Shown here one piece after another: positions 31,129-37,276 of a stretch of 37,276 nt of DNA (position 1 is its first letter; each line of letters opens with the position of its first letter). The DNA is from Lachnospiraceae bacterium (GTDB taxonomy: Bacteria; Bacillota; Clostridia; Lachnospirales; Lachnospiraceae): contig JAFWIM010000053.1 in the NCBI GenBank assembly GCA_017514845.1, positions 1 to 37,276 of the forward strand, in the 5' to 3' direction. The notes beneath the pieces were generated by a model, which was given only the letters and a program-made list of their open reading frames with translations, made no database searches and was not told the DNA's origin. A program made the translations under genes and the position numbers.

Positions 31129-31287
31129 ATGGCAAAGTATGTATGTGACGTATGTGGCTGGGAATACGACGAAGAAGAAGGCGCTCCGGATTATGGTATC
31201 GAACCGGGTACAGCATGGGCTGATCTTCCGGACGATTTCGAGTGTCCGCTTTGCGGCGTAGGCAAGGATGAGTTCTCCGAGGAATGA
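31129..31287 (+). CDS. Rubredoxin
   Basis: The 52-residue protein is a typical one-iron rubredoxin: [46 protein letters not shown]. The four ligand cysteines are C6, C9, C39 and C42 in CxxCG and CPLCG. Rubredoxins carry electrons in anaerobes, often to peroxide- and oxygen-reducing enzymes such as rubrerythrin. The position opposite gpx-ohrR fits an oxidative-stress role, though that link is inferred. AAGGAGG precedes the ATG at 31129; the upstream open frame is promoter DNA. Confidence 0.97.
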   Translation: MAKYVCDVCGWEYDEEEGAPDYGIEPGTAWADLPDDFECPLCGVGKDEFSEE

Positions 31288-31313
31288 TCCTGCTATTTTG
31301 AAATCGGCAGAAG

Positions 31314-31339
31314 CAGACCGTCAGTTGACGGTCTGTTTT
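31314..31339 (+). terminator. Terminator after rubredoxin
   Basis: CAGACCGTCA and TGACGGTCTG form a perfect 10-bp stem with a GT turn, followed by TTTT. Confidence 0.92.
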
Positions 31340-31395
31340 CGGTTAGGTCATACATCACTTTGCCGGACTGTTTCCGGCGGCATGGAGGAAAAAAC

Positions 31396-32172
31396 ATGAA
31401 AAAGAAAGCAGCAGTGCTGGCGGCAATACTGGTGTGTACGCTGTGCGCGTGCGGGGGGCAGACGGCAACAGAGTCAACTACATCGTCAAAGGACTACAGC
31501 AGTACCGTGGAGAATACCGTGGAGACAGGGGAGAGCGAGCCGGATGACGATAAAGGTACATATGAAGACGCGTCGGAAAAAGAACCGGCAGCGGCTGAAT
31601 CGGTGACCCCCCCGGTCGAAGTTGTTCCGACAGATACCAGCCAGCAGCAGTCTACGATATTCAATGAGTCTCTCACGGCTATGCTGAAACCGATGGACGC
31701 CGTGATGGTGGCCGCGCAGGTCACCGGCATCGACTGTGATCCGGAAAATGATGTATCGGTGTGGACGACTATGTATTACTACATGGCTCTCTACGGACCT
31801 CTTGTTCCGGGCGCGGGGTATACGGAAAACAACGAATATCTCTATGTGAACGAGGATGTGATCCGGGAAGCCGGCAGGGTCCTGTACGGTGAGGAATACA
31901 CACTTCCGCCCATCCCCGGGCAGATTCAGAGAATATCTGTGCATGACGATGGTAAATACTATGTCAAGATGGACCCGAGACCGGACGGTTACCCGATCTT
32001 CTGCAGCGCGGTGAAGAACGGCGACGGAACCTATGAGGCGGTTGCCCAGCTCATCACCGATCACGGCAAGATCATATCCACGCAGAGTTTTCACTTTGAG
32101 CCGAAGATGGATACCAATGCGCTGCTCGGCGAGTCGTATGCATATACGATCGGAAGCATGGGAGTGGGCTGA
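31396..32172 (+). CDS. Putative lipoprotein of unknown function
   Basis: The 258-residue protein has a lipoprotein signal peptide: MKKK, a hydrophobic core (AAVLAAILVCTL) and the lipobox LCAC with the lipidated C19. A low-complexity Ser/Thr/Glu linker (about 22-85) precedes a folded domain with MLKPMDAVMVAAQVTGIDCDPENDVSVWTTMYYYMALYGPLVPG and ends ALLGESYAYTIGSMGVG. I recognise no domain. It should be anchored on the outer face of the membrane. The start at 31396 follows GGAGG. A perfect hairpin GCCGGA/TCCGGC (31362-31378) lies just upstream of the ribosome site. Confidence 0.8.
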   Translation: MKKKAAVLAAILVCTLCACGGQTATESTTSSKDYSSTVENTVETGESEPDDDKGTYEDASEKEPAAAESVTPPVEVVPTDTSQQQSTIFNESLTAMLKPMDAVMVAAQVTGIDCDPENDVSVWTTMYYYMALYGPLVPGAGYTENNEYLYVNEDVIREAGRVLYGEEYTLPPIPGQIQRISVHDDGKYYVKMDPRPDGYPIFCSAVKNGDGTYEAVAQLITDHGKIISTQSFHFEPKMDTNALLGESYAYTIGSMGVG

Positions 32173-32180
32173 AGGACTGC

Positions 32181-32209
32181 TTGCTTTTCGAAGAGACAAC
32201 TGTTATAGT
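32181..32209 (+). promoter_or_regulatory. Promoter of the gntR-clpC-radA operon
   Basis: TTGCTT (32181-32186), a 17-nt spacer and TATAGT (32204-32209) with an extended TG (32201-32202) lie about 30 nt before the gntR start. Confidence 0.8.
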
Positions 32210-32224
32210 GTTGATAGAACAGTT
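32198..32224. promoter_or_regulatory. Dyad operator over the gntR-clpC promoter
   Basis: AACTGTTATA (32198-32207) and TAGAACAGTT (32215-32224) are reverse complements at 9 of 10 positions across 7 nt. The dyad covers the -10 box and start region, as expected for self-repression by the GntR protein encoded next. Confidence 0.7.
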
Positions 32225-32239
32225 TCGGGGAGGTGAGCT

Positions 32240-32608
32240 ATGCTTATTGAAATTGATTTTAACAGCGACGAAGCCATTTATCTCCAACTATGCAACCAGA
32301 TTATCATGGGCATTGCGACAGAAGACCTGCATGAGGGAGACAGTCTTCCCTCTGTGAGGGCTCTGGCCGAGACTATAGGTGTGAACATGCACACCGTAAA
32401 CAAGGCTTACTCGGTTCTTCGGGATGCCGGTTTCCTGACTGTAGACAGGAGACGCGGCGCGATTGTCTACATCGACAGAGAAAAAATGGATGCGGTGCAG
32501 GAGCTTCGAAGGGATCTTGCGATTGCGCTTGCCAAAGCGAGATGCAAGCACATTACCCGGGAGGAAGTTCACGCGCTGATTGACGAGATATGCGAGGACT
32601 ATAAATGA
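32240..32608 (+). CDS. GntR family regulator, YtrA subfamily
   Basis: The 122-residue protein is a short GntR regulator: an N-terminal winged helix (EAIYLQLCNQIIMGIATEDLHEGDSLPSVRALAETIGVNMHTVNKAYSVLRDAGFLTVDRRRGAIVYI) and only a small helical tail of about 45 residues, the mark of the YtrA type. Such proteins usually repress their own operon. GGAGGTGA precedes the ATG. Its stop overlaps the clpC start by 4 nt, so it is coupled to clpC. It occupies the place of ctsR-mcsA-mcsB of Bacillus, which suggests it controls clpC in their stead. Confidence 0.93.
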   Translation: MLIEIDFNSDEAIYLQLCNQIIMGIATEDLHEGDSLPSVRALAETIGVNMHTVNKAYSVLRDAGFLTVDRRRGAIVYIDREKMDAVQELRRDLAIALAKARCKHITREEVHALIDEICEDYK

Positions 32609-35058
32609 AACAGAATTTTACTTCCGAGGCGCGGAAGGCAATTGACGCTGCGGGAAGAACTGCGCGCTACTGCAAGCAGAATTATATAGGGACCGAGCAT
32701 CTTCTTGCCGGCCTCCTCGTTGCTGTGCAGGGGACTGCCGCTTACGTGCTTCAGGATGCGGGTGTGACCAAAGATAAGCTTATGCAGCTGATTGACAGTC
32801 TGATCACACCGCAGGGCAATGTAGCCGTGATGGATGACGCGGAGTATTCTCCCCGGGCGGAAAGCGCTCTGCGGGAAGCAGTCAGGCTCGCGGATCAGTT
32901 CCATTCCGATGAGCCCGGAACTGAACATATACTGCTTGCCCTTCTCTCTGACAACGAGTGTGTGGCGGCCAAGCTTCTCCACACTATGGGGATCGATCTT
33001 CGAAAGCTCTACGCGGATACAATAGCCGCGATGGGTGAGGAGGGGACGATCGATGAGAAGGCATTTGCAAAAGCCCAGATGACAAAACAGGGTGAAAACG
33101 GCGGATCCGCACTTGAAAAATACGGCCGTGATCTCACGAGTCTGGCCGAGCAGGGGCTTCTCGATCCCGTTATAGGGCGTGAGTCAGAGATCGGGAGGGT
33201 CATGCAGATCCTGAGCAGGAGAACGAAGAACAATCCCTGCCTGATAGGAGAACCCGGCGTCGGCAAAACCGCCATCGTGGAGGGGCTCGCCCAGCGCATT
33301 GCGTGGGGGATCGTGCCGGAGCAGATGCGCGACAAGCGCCTCATAATGCTCGATCTGTCCGGCATGGTGGCCGGGACGAAATACCGCGGAGAGTTTGAGG
33401 AACGCATCAAAAATGTGGTAAAAGAGGTGTCCGAGAGCTCGAACATTCTTCTTTTTATCGATGAACTTCATACTATGATCGGTGCAGGCGGAGCGGAGGG
33501 CGCGCTTGACGCCTCTAATATCCTTAAGCCGTCGCTGTCCCGCGGAGAGATCCAGATGATCGGAGCGACCACGATCGATGAGTACAGAAAGTACATTGAA
33601 AAGGACGCTGCGCTCGAGAGAAGATTTCAGCCCGTACAGGTGGAAGAACCCACGAGGGCGGAGGCTCTTGAGATATTGAAAGGTCTTCGGCCTTACTACG
33701 AGTCCCATCACGGAGTCAGCATCACAGATGAAGCGCTCGCTGCGGCAGTCAATCTGTCCGAGAGATACGTCAACGACCGTTCGCTTCCGGATAAGGCCAT
33801 AGATCTCATCGATGAGGCGGCCTCAAAGATCAGGCTGGGAAGCTTTAAGGGCACCGGCAGGCTGGTTGAACTCCGGCAGAAAATGATGGAGCTCGGGGAA
33901 CTCAAGGAACGCGCCATTGTCGACGGTAATCTCGAAGCGGCCCGCGCTTACCGGGAGGAAGAAAAAGCCCTGAAGGAGAAGAGCGGAGAGCTCATGAAGA
34001 AGATGGGCGATGGGGAGCGAAAGAGTGCCCTGACTGTCGATGAGAATTCGGTCGCGGAAGTCGTTTCCGACTGGACCAAGATACCGGTCGCGAGACTTGC
34101 CGAGGCTGAATCCAGACGTCTCGCAAGACTCGAGCGGCAGCTGCATAAGAGAGTCATCGGTCAGGACGAGGCCATCAATGCTGTGGCAGGAGCTGTGAAG
34201 CGCGGCCGTGTAGGAATCAAGAATCCGAACCGCCCGACAGGGTCTTTCCTGTTCCTTGGACCGACGGGTGTCGGCAAAACAGAGCTCTCCAAAGCGGTGG
34301 CCGAGGCGGTATTCGGCTCTGAGCAGAACATGATCCGCGTCGACATGTCCGAGTACATGGAGAAATACAGCGTGTCCAAGATGATCGGATCACCGCCGGG
34401 GTATGTTGGCTATGATGAGGGCGGTCAGCTCTCCGAGCAGGTGAGGCGTCATCCGTACAGTGTGATCCTCTTCGATGAGATAGAGAAGGCTCACCCGGAT
34501 GTGTTCAACATACTGCTCCAGGTCCTGGATGAAGGTCATATTACGGATTCCCACGGAAGAAAGGTCGATTTCAAGAACACCTGTATCATAATGACATCCA
34601 ACGCCGGCGCGCAGTCGATCGTCGAGCCGAAACGGCTCGGCTTCGGAGCCGGAGCTGATGAGAAGGCTGACTACGAGCGGATGAAGAGCGGAGTCATGTC
34701 CGACGTCAGAAGAATATTCAAGCCGGAATTCCTGAATCGTATCGATGAGATCATTGTTTTCCACATGCTGAATAAAAAAGAAGTGGAACAGATCGTCGGC
34801 CTTATGACGAAGGAGCTGTCAGACAGGGCTAAGAGTGAGATGAATATCGATCTCAAAATCACAGCCTCAGTCAAAAAGCAGATCGCCGAGGCGGGATTCT
34901 CGCCGAAATACGGCGCCCGTCCGCTCAGGAGAAAAATTCAGGAGAAGATCGAGAATCCTCTTTCAGATATGATACTGAATGGAGAACTGCGGGAAGGCGA
35001 TGAGGTTACGGTGCGCGTGTTAAAGGGCGAAATCACATTTGCAACTTCACAAAAGTAA
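32605..35058 (+). CDS. clpC: ATP-dependent Clp protease ATPase subunit ClpC
   Basis: ClpC unfolds proteins and feeds them to ClpP. The 817-residue protein has the N-terminal double Clp-N repeat (FTSEARKAI...[21 protein letters not shown]...[10 protein letters not shown]), the first AAA+ module with Walker A GEPGVGKT (215-222) and DELHTMIG, and a UVR-like middle coiled coil ([37 protein letters not shown]). The second AAA+ module has GPTGVGKT (552-559) and ends in [26 protein letters not shown]. The coiled coil identifies ClpC rather than ClpA or ClpB. No McsA, McsB or CtsR gene is present; GntR precedes it and radA follows. Confidence 0.96.
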   Translation: MKQNFTSEARKAIDAAGRTARYCKQNYIGTEHLLAGLLVAVQGTAAYVLQDAGVTKDKLMQLIDSLITPQGNVAVMDDAEYSPRAESALREAVRLADQFHSDEPGTEHILLALLSDNECVAAKLLHTMGIDLRKLYADTIAAMGEEGTIDEKAFAKAQMTKQGENGGSALEKYGRDLTSLAEQGLLDPVIGRESEIGRVMQILSRRTKNNPCLIGEPGVGKTAIVEGLAQRIAWGIVPEQMRDKRLIMLDLSGMVAGTKYRGEFEERIKNVVKEVSESSNILLFIDELHTMIGAGGAEGALDASNILKPSLSRGEIQMIGATTIDEYRKYIEKDAALERRFQPVQVEEPTRAEALEILKGLRPYYESHHGVSITDEALAAAVNLSERYVNDRSLPDKAIDLIDEAASKIRLGSFKGTGRLVELRQKMMELGELKERAIVDGNLEAARAYREEEKALKEKSGELMKKMGDGERKSALTVDENSVAEVVSDWTKIPVARLAEAESRRLARLERQLHKRVIGQDEAINAVAGAVKRGRVGIKNPNRPTGSFLFLGPTGVGKTELSKAVAEAVFGSEQNMIRVDMSEYMEKYSVSKMIGSPPGYVGYDEGGQLSEQVRRHPYSVILFDEIEKAHPDVFNILLQVLDEGHITDSHGRKVDFKNTCIIMTSNAGAQSIVEPKRLGFGAGADEKADYERMKSGVMSDVRRIFKPEFLNRIDEIIVFHMLNKKEVEQIVGLMTKELSDRAKSEMNIDLKITASVKKQIAEAGFSPKYGARPLRRKIQEKIENPLSDMILNGELREGDEVTVRVLKGEITFATSQK

Positions 35059-35138
35059 AAATGACTTGTCGGCTGATTTTGCCGGCAGGCATCTTATATG
35101 TAACATTGACCTGCACAATTCTAATAAGAGGTATTACC

Positions 35139-35552
35139 ATGGCAGTTATCAATGAACTGATCCGCACGGAGGCGGACGGAAGCATCAGCTTTGGCAACTA
35201 TGAACTTGCGTCAAAAACAAAGCTCTCTGATTTTGAACATGAAGGCGATCTGTATAAGGTCAAGACATTCTCCGGCATCACAAGGCTTGAGCGCAATGAG
35301 ATGTTCGTCTATGAATCTGTTCCGGGAACGGCGGTCACAGAATTCAAGTACACGGCCGGCGGTCTCAGCTTCTCGGTCGAGGGACCGGAGGACGCGCAGA
35401 TCACCGTGGAGGGCGAACCGCAGACAGAGTATTCAATCGTGATCGACGGAAATATTCACGATGAGCAGAGGACCAATCTCGGAGGCAAGCTGTCCTTTGG
35501 GGTGGCTCTTGAAAATGCAGACGCAGTCAAAGTAGATATTATCAAGAAGTGA
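35139..35552 (+). CDS. Conserved protein of unknown function between clpC and radA
   Basis: The 137-residue protein (MAVINELIRTEADGSISFGNYELASKTKLSDFEHEGDLYKVKTFSGITRLERNEMFVYESVPGTAVTEFKYT...) is predicted mostly beta-strand and has no signal or membrane segment. It contains no motif I can name. A sialidase-type label would not be supported by anything visible. The ATG at 35139 follows AAGAGGT, while the open frame to 35061 has no site. It ends 1 nt before radA, so it is in the same operon, where it may serve stress or repair functions by association only. Confidence 0.8.
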   Translation: MAVINELIRTEADGSISFGNYELASKTKLSDFEHEGDLYKVKTFSGITRLERNEMFVYESVPGTAVTEFKYTAGGLSFSVEGPEDAQITVEGEPQTEYSIVIDGNIHDEQRTNLGGKLSFGVALENADAVKVDIIKK

Positions 35553-35553
35553 T

Positions 35554-36924
35554 ATGGCAGCGATAAAAAAGAAAACGGTATTCTTCTGTCAGAACTGCGG
35601 ATTTGAATCCGCAAAGTGGATGGGGCAGTGCCCCGGCTGCAGAGAATGGAATACATTTGTGGAAGAGCCCGATGCAAAGGGCTCTTCTTCTAAAAAAGGG
35701 AACCGGAGACCGGGCGGTTCAAAGCCCGTGCGGCTGCGTGATATATCCATGGAAGAGCACAGGCGGCTCGGGACGGGTATGAAAGAATTGGACCGGGTGC
35801 TGGGAGGAGGAATCGTCAGAGGTTCCATGGTCCTTATCGGCGGTGATCCGGGCATAGGAAAGTCAACGATCCTTCTCCAGGTGTGCAGGCACCTTGCGGA
35901 CAGCGGCTCTCACGTCCTCTATATTTCAGGTGAGGAGAGCCTCCAGCAGATCAAGATGAGAGCCGCAAGAATCGGTGAAGTTTCCGACAACCTGCTTCTT
36001 TTGTGCGAGACGAATCTGGCAGATATCAAAGAGATCCTCGAGGAACAGAAGCCGGATGTGTGCGTGATCGACTCCATCCAGACTATGTATAATGATGAGG
36101 TCGCGAGCGCTCCGGGCTCTGTATCCCAGGTCCGGGAATCGACGAATGTTCTCATGATGCTGGCTAAAGGTCTTGGCGTGTCCATGTTCATTGTCGGACA
36201 CGTGACTAAGGAGGGGGCGGTAGCCGGACCGAGAGTGCTCGAGCACATGGTCGATACGGTCCTCTATTTCGAGGGTGACCGCCATGCCTCCTACCGGATA
36301 CTTAGAGGAGTGAAGAACAGATTCGGTTCAACAAATGAGATCGGCGTCTTCGAAATGAGAGGCTCCGGCCTCGTCGAGGTCGAGAATCCTTCCGAATATA
36401 TGCTTAGCGGGAGGCCGGAAGACGCGTCGGGGTCAGTTGTTGCATGCTCTATAGAAGGTACAAGACCGATTTTGATTGAGATTCAGGCACTTGTGTGTCA
36501 GAGCAATTTCGGCATTCCGAGGAGGACCGCGACCGGTACAGATTATAATCGCGTGAATCTGCTCATGGCAGTGCTCGAAAAGCGCTGCGGTATTGCCCTC
36601 GGCGCGTGCGACGCCTATGTGAATATAGCGGGCGGCATTAAAATGAATGAGCCGGCGCTCGACCTGGGGATCCTGCTTGCACTTGTATCGAGTGTCCGCG
36701 ACTATACAATATCGGACGATGTGATGGTGTTCGGTGAGGTCGGCTTGTCCGGTGAGGTCCGTGCGGTCAGTCAGGCGGAGAACCGTGTGCAGGAAGCCAA
36801 AAGACTTGGTTTTCATAAGGTCATCCTCCCCAGCGCCAATATGAATTCATGCAGGAGAATCGAGGGCATAGAGCTGGTTCCCGTGAAAGCAGTGAGGGAA
36901 GCGATCGCGGAATCAAAAAAATAA
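35554..36924 (+). CDS. radA: DNA repair protein RadA
   Basis: RadA is a RecA-like ATPase that helps branch migration in recombination repair. The 456-residue protein is complete: an N-terminal zinc finger with C12, C15, C26 and C29 (FFCQNCGFESAKWMGQCPGC), Walker A GGDPGIGKST (96-105), LYISGEES, the RadA-specific KNRFG at 254-258, and a C-terminal Lon-like domain (CDAYVNIAGGIKMNEPALDLGILLALVSS; FGEVGLSGEVRAV). The gene order clpC-x-radA recalls clpC-radA-disA of Bacillus, but no disA follows; an rRNA operon starts instead. Confidence 0.97.
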   Translation: MAAIKKKTVFFCQNCGFESAKWMGQCPGCREWNTFVEEPDAKGSSSKKGNRRPGGSKPVRLRDISMEEHRRLGTGMKELDRVLGGGIVRGSMVLIGGDPGIGKSTILLQVCRHLADSGSHVLYISGEESLQQIKMRAARIGEVSDNLLLLCETNLADIKEILEEQKPDVCVIDSIQTMYNDEVASAPGSVSQVRESTNVLMMLAKGLGVSMFIVGHVTKEGAVAGPRVLEHMVDTVLYFEGDRHASYRILRGVKNRFGSTNEIGVFEMRGSGLVEVENPSEYMLSGRPEDASGSVVACSIEGTRPILIEIQALVCQSNFGIPRRTATGTDYNRVNLLMAVLEKRCGIALGACDAYVNIAGGIKMNEPALDLGILLALVSSVRDYTISDDVMVFGEVGLSGEVRAVSQAENRVQEAKRLGFHKVILPSANMNSCRRIEGIELVPVKAVREAIAESKK

Positions 36925-36936
36925 TAAAAATAGTGC

Positions 36937-36965
36937 TTGCAATTATGATATGAGGGTGCTAATAT
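36937..36965 (+). promoter_or_regulatory. rRNA promoter P1 (upstream)
   Basis: TTGCAA (36937-36942), a 17-nt spacer and TAATAT (36960-36965) with extended TG (36957-36958) lie just after radA. A hairpin GCACCGC/GCGGTGC (36973-36992) follows at once, within or just after the start site. Confidence 0.6.
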
Positions 36966-37030
36966 ATTTTCTGCACCGCAAAAGAGCGGTGCGGAAAATA
37001 AAAAACTTTGATAATAAACAAAAAAAGTTG

Positions 37031-37059
37031 TTGACAAAGGCTTTCGAGTTTGATATCCT
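37031..37059 (+). promoter_or_regulatory. rRNA promoter P2 (main)
   Basis: TTGACA (37031-37036), a 17-nt spacer and TATCCT (37054-37059) with extended TG (37051-37052) lie about 180 nt before 16S rRNA. An A/T-rich stretch at 36993-37030 can serve as an UP element. Confidence 0.85.
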
Positions 37060-37065
37060 ATCAGA

Positions 37066-37242
37066 GTTGCGGCTGACGCGAGAGCGGAGCCGAAGGAACA
37101 TTGATAACTGAACAGTGAAACACATTAGACCTTGAAAATTCTTTACAAGTTTCGTGTAAACGAGACGAACCAGAACAGTAAGAATGGAAACGGGACAGAG
37201 AACTGATTAGTCAGTAGCTCAGACTGTGACCATGGATGAACA
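37066..37242 (+). other. 16S rRNA leader
   Basis: This is the transcribed leader from P2 to the mature 16S end. It contains a CGGCT/AGCCG hairpin near 37070-37093 and the TTGATAACTGAACAGTG stretch typical of Firmicutes rRNA leaders. No reading frame of note is present. Confidence 0.7.
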
Positions 37243-37276
37243 TTTTTCAGAGAGTTCGATCCTGGCTCAGGATGAA
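37243..37276 (+). rRNA. 16S ribosomal RNA, first 34 nt
   Basis: TTTTTCAGAGAGTTCGATCC and then TGGCTCAGGATGAA match the 5' end of bacterial 16S rRNA; the gene runs off the window. The end was placed by comparison with the Bacillus subtilis 16S start. Position 7 of the common 27F primer site reads C instead of T (GTTCGATCC). Confidence 0.95.

Noticed and set aside
35139-35552. Endosialidase function for the protein upstream of radA
   Set aside because: It is only 137 residues with no sialidase Asp-box or catalytic motif visible.

Overview
The window looks like a housekeeping segment of a Lachnospiraceae-type clostridial (Firmicutes) chromosome of moderate GC. The basis is strong AGGAGG ribosome sites, class III fructose-bisphosphatase, a PyrK/PyrD-B pair, a CIRCE element, Cys-type glutathione peroxidase with OhrR, and a clpC-radA order running into a 16S rRNA gene. 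It shows no phage, transposase, CRISPR or defence genes.

Layout. Positions 1-2000 hold the 3' end of ptsI, an Rrf2 regulator and cysK. Positions 2100-7500 hold tRNA-Arg(ACG), a DUF1700-fbp-alaX operon, tRNA-Thr(GGT), then trmL and a YgjP-type metalloprotease. A SHOCT membrane protein lies on the minus strand (7543-8433). Positions 8881-12611 hold glnS, a small acidic protein, a degenerate aldehyde-dehydrogenase-like protein and a lysozyme-like protein. A radical SAM protein overlapping a YdcF-family protein follows, then CIRCE-controlled htpG, a DUF5721 protein, DegV, a tiny membrane protein and minus-strand cspA.

Positions 19856-24047 form the pyrimidine cluster pyrF-pyrK-pyrD-pyrE with two small membrane proteins overlapping at its end. 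An M29 aminopeptidase follows, then the purine cluster purE-purM-purN-purD. From 29915 to 31287 is a peroxide module: gpx-ohrR on the minus strand, divergent from rubredoxin. The last third holds a lipoprotein and the operon gntR-clpC-(137-aa protein)-radA, then tandem rRNA promoters and the first 34 nt of 16S rRNA.

The most unusual non-coding signal is a family of about 200-bp imperfect palindromes. There are three full copies (8547-8743, 14501-14694, 16993-17200) and one truncated copy (1979-2046). Several stems are kept by paired changes, and each full copy has a different apical hairpin. Other points of regulatory interest are a perfect inverted repeat inside the gpx-ohrR promoter, a dyad over the -10 of the GntR-clpC operon (which stands where ctsR-mcsA-mcsB stands in Bacillus), and CIRCE placed upstream of the htpG promoter. 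I found no convincing new multi-gene system. All identifications come from reading motifs; no database search was run.
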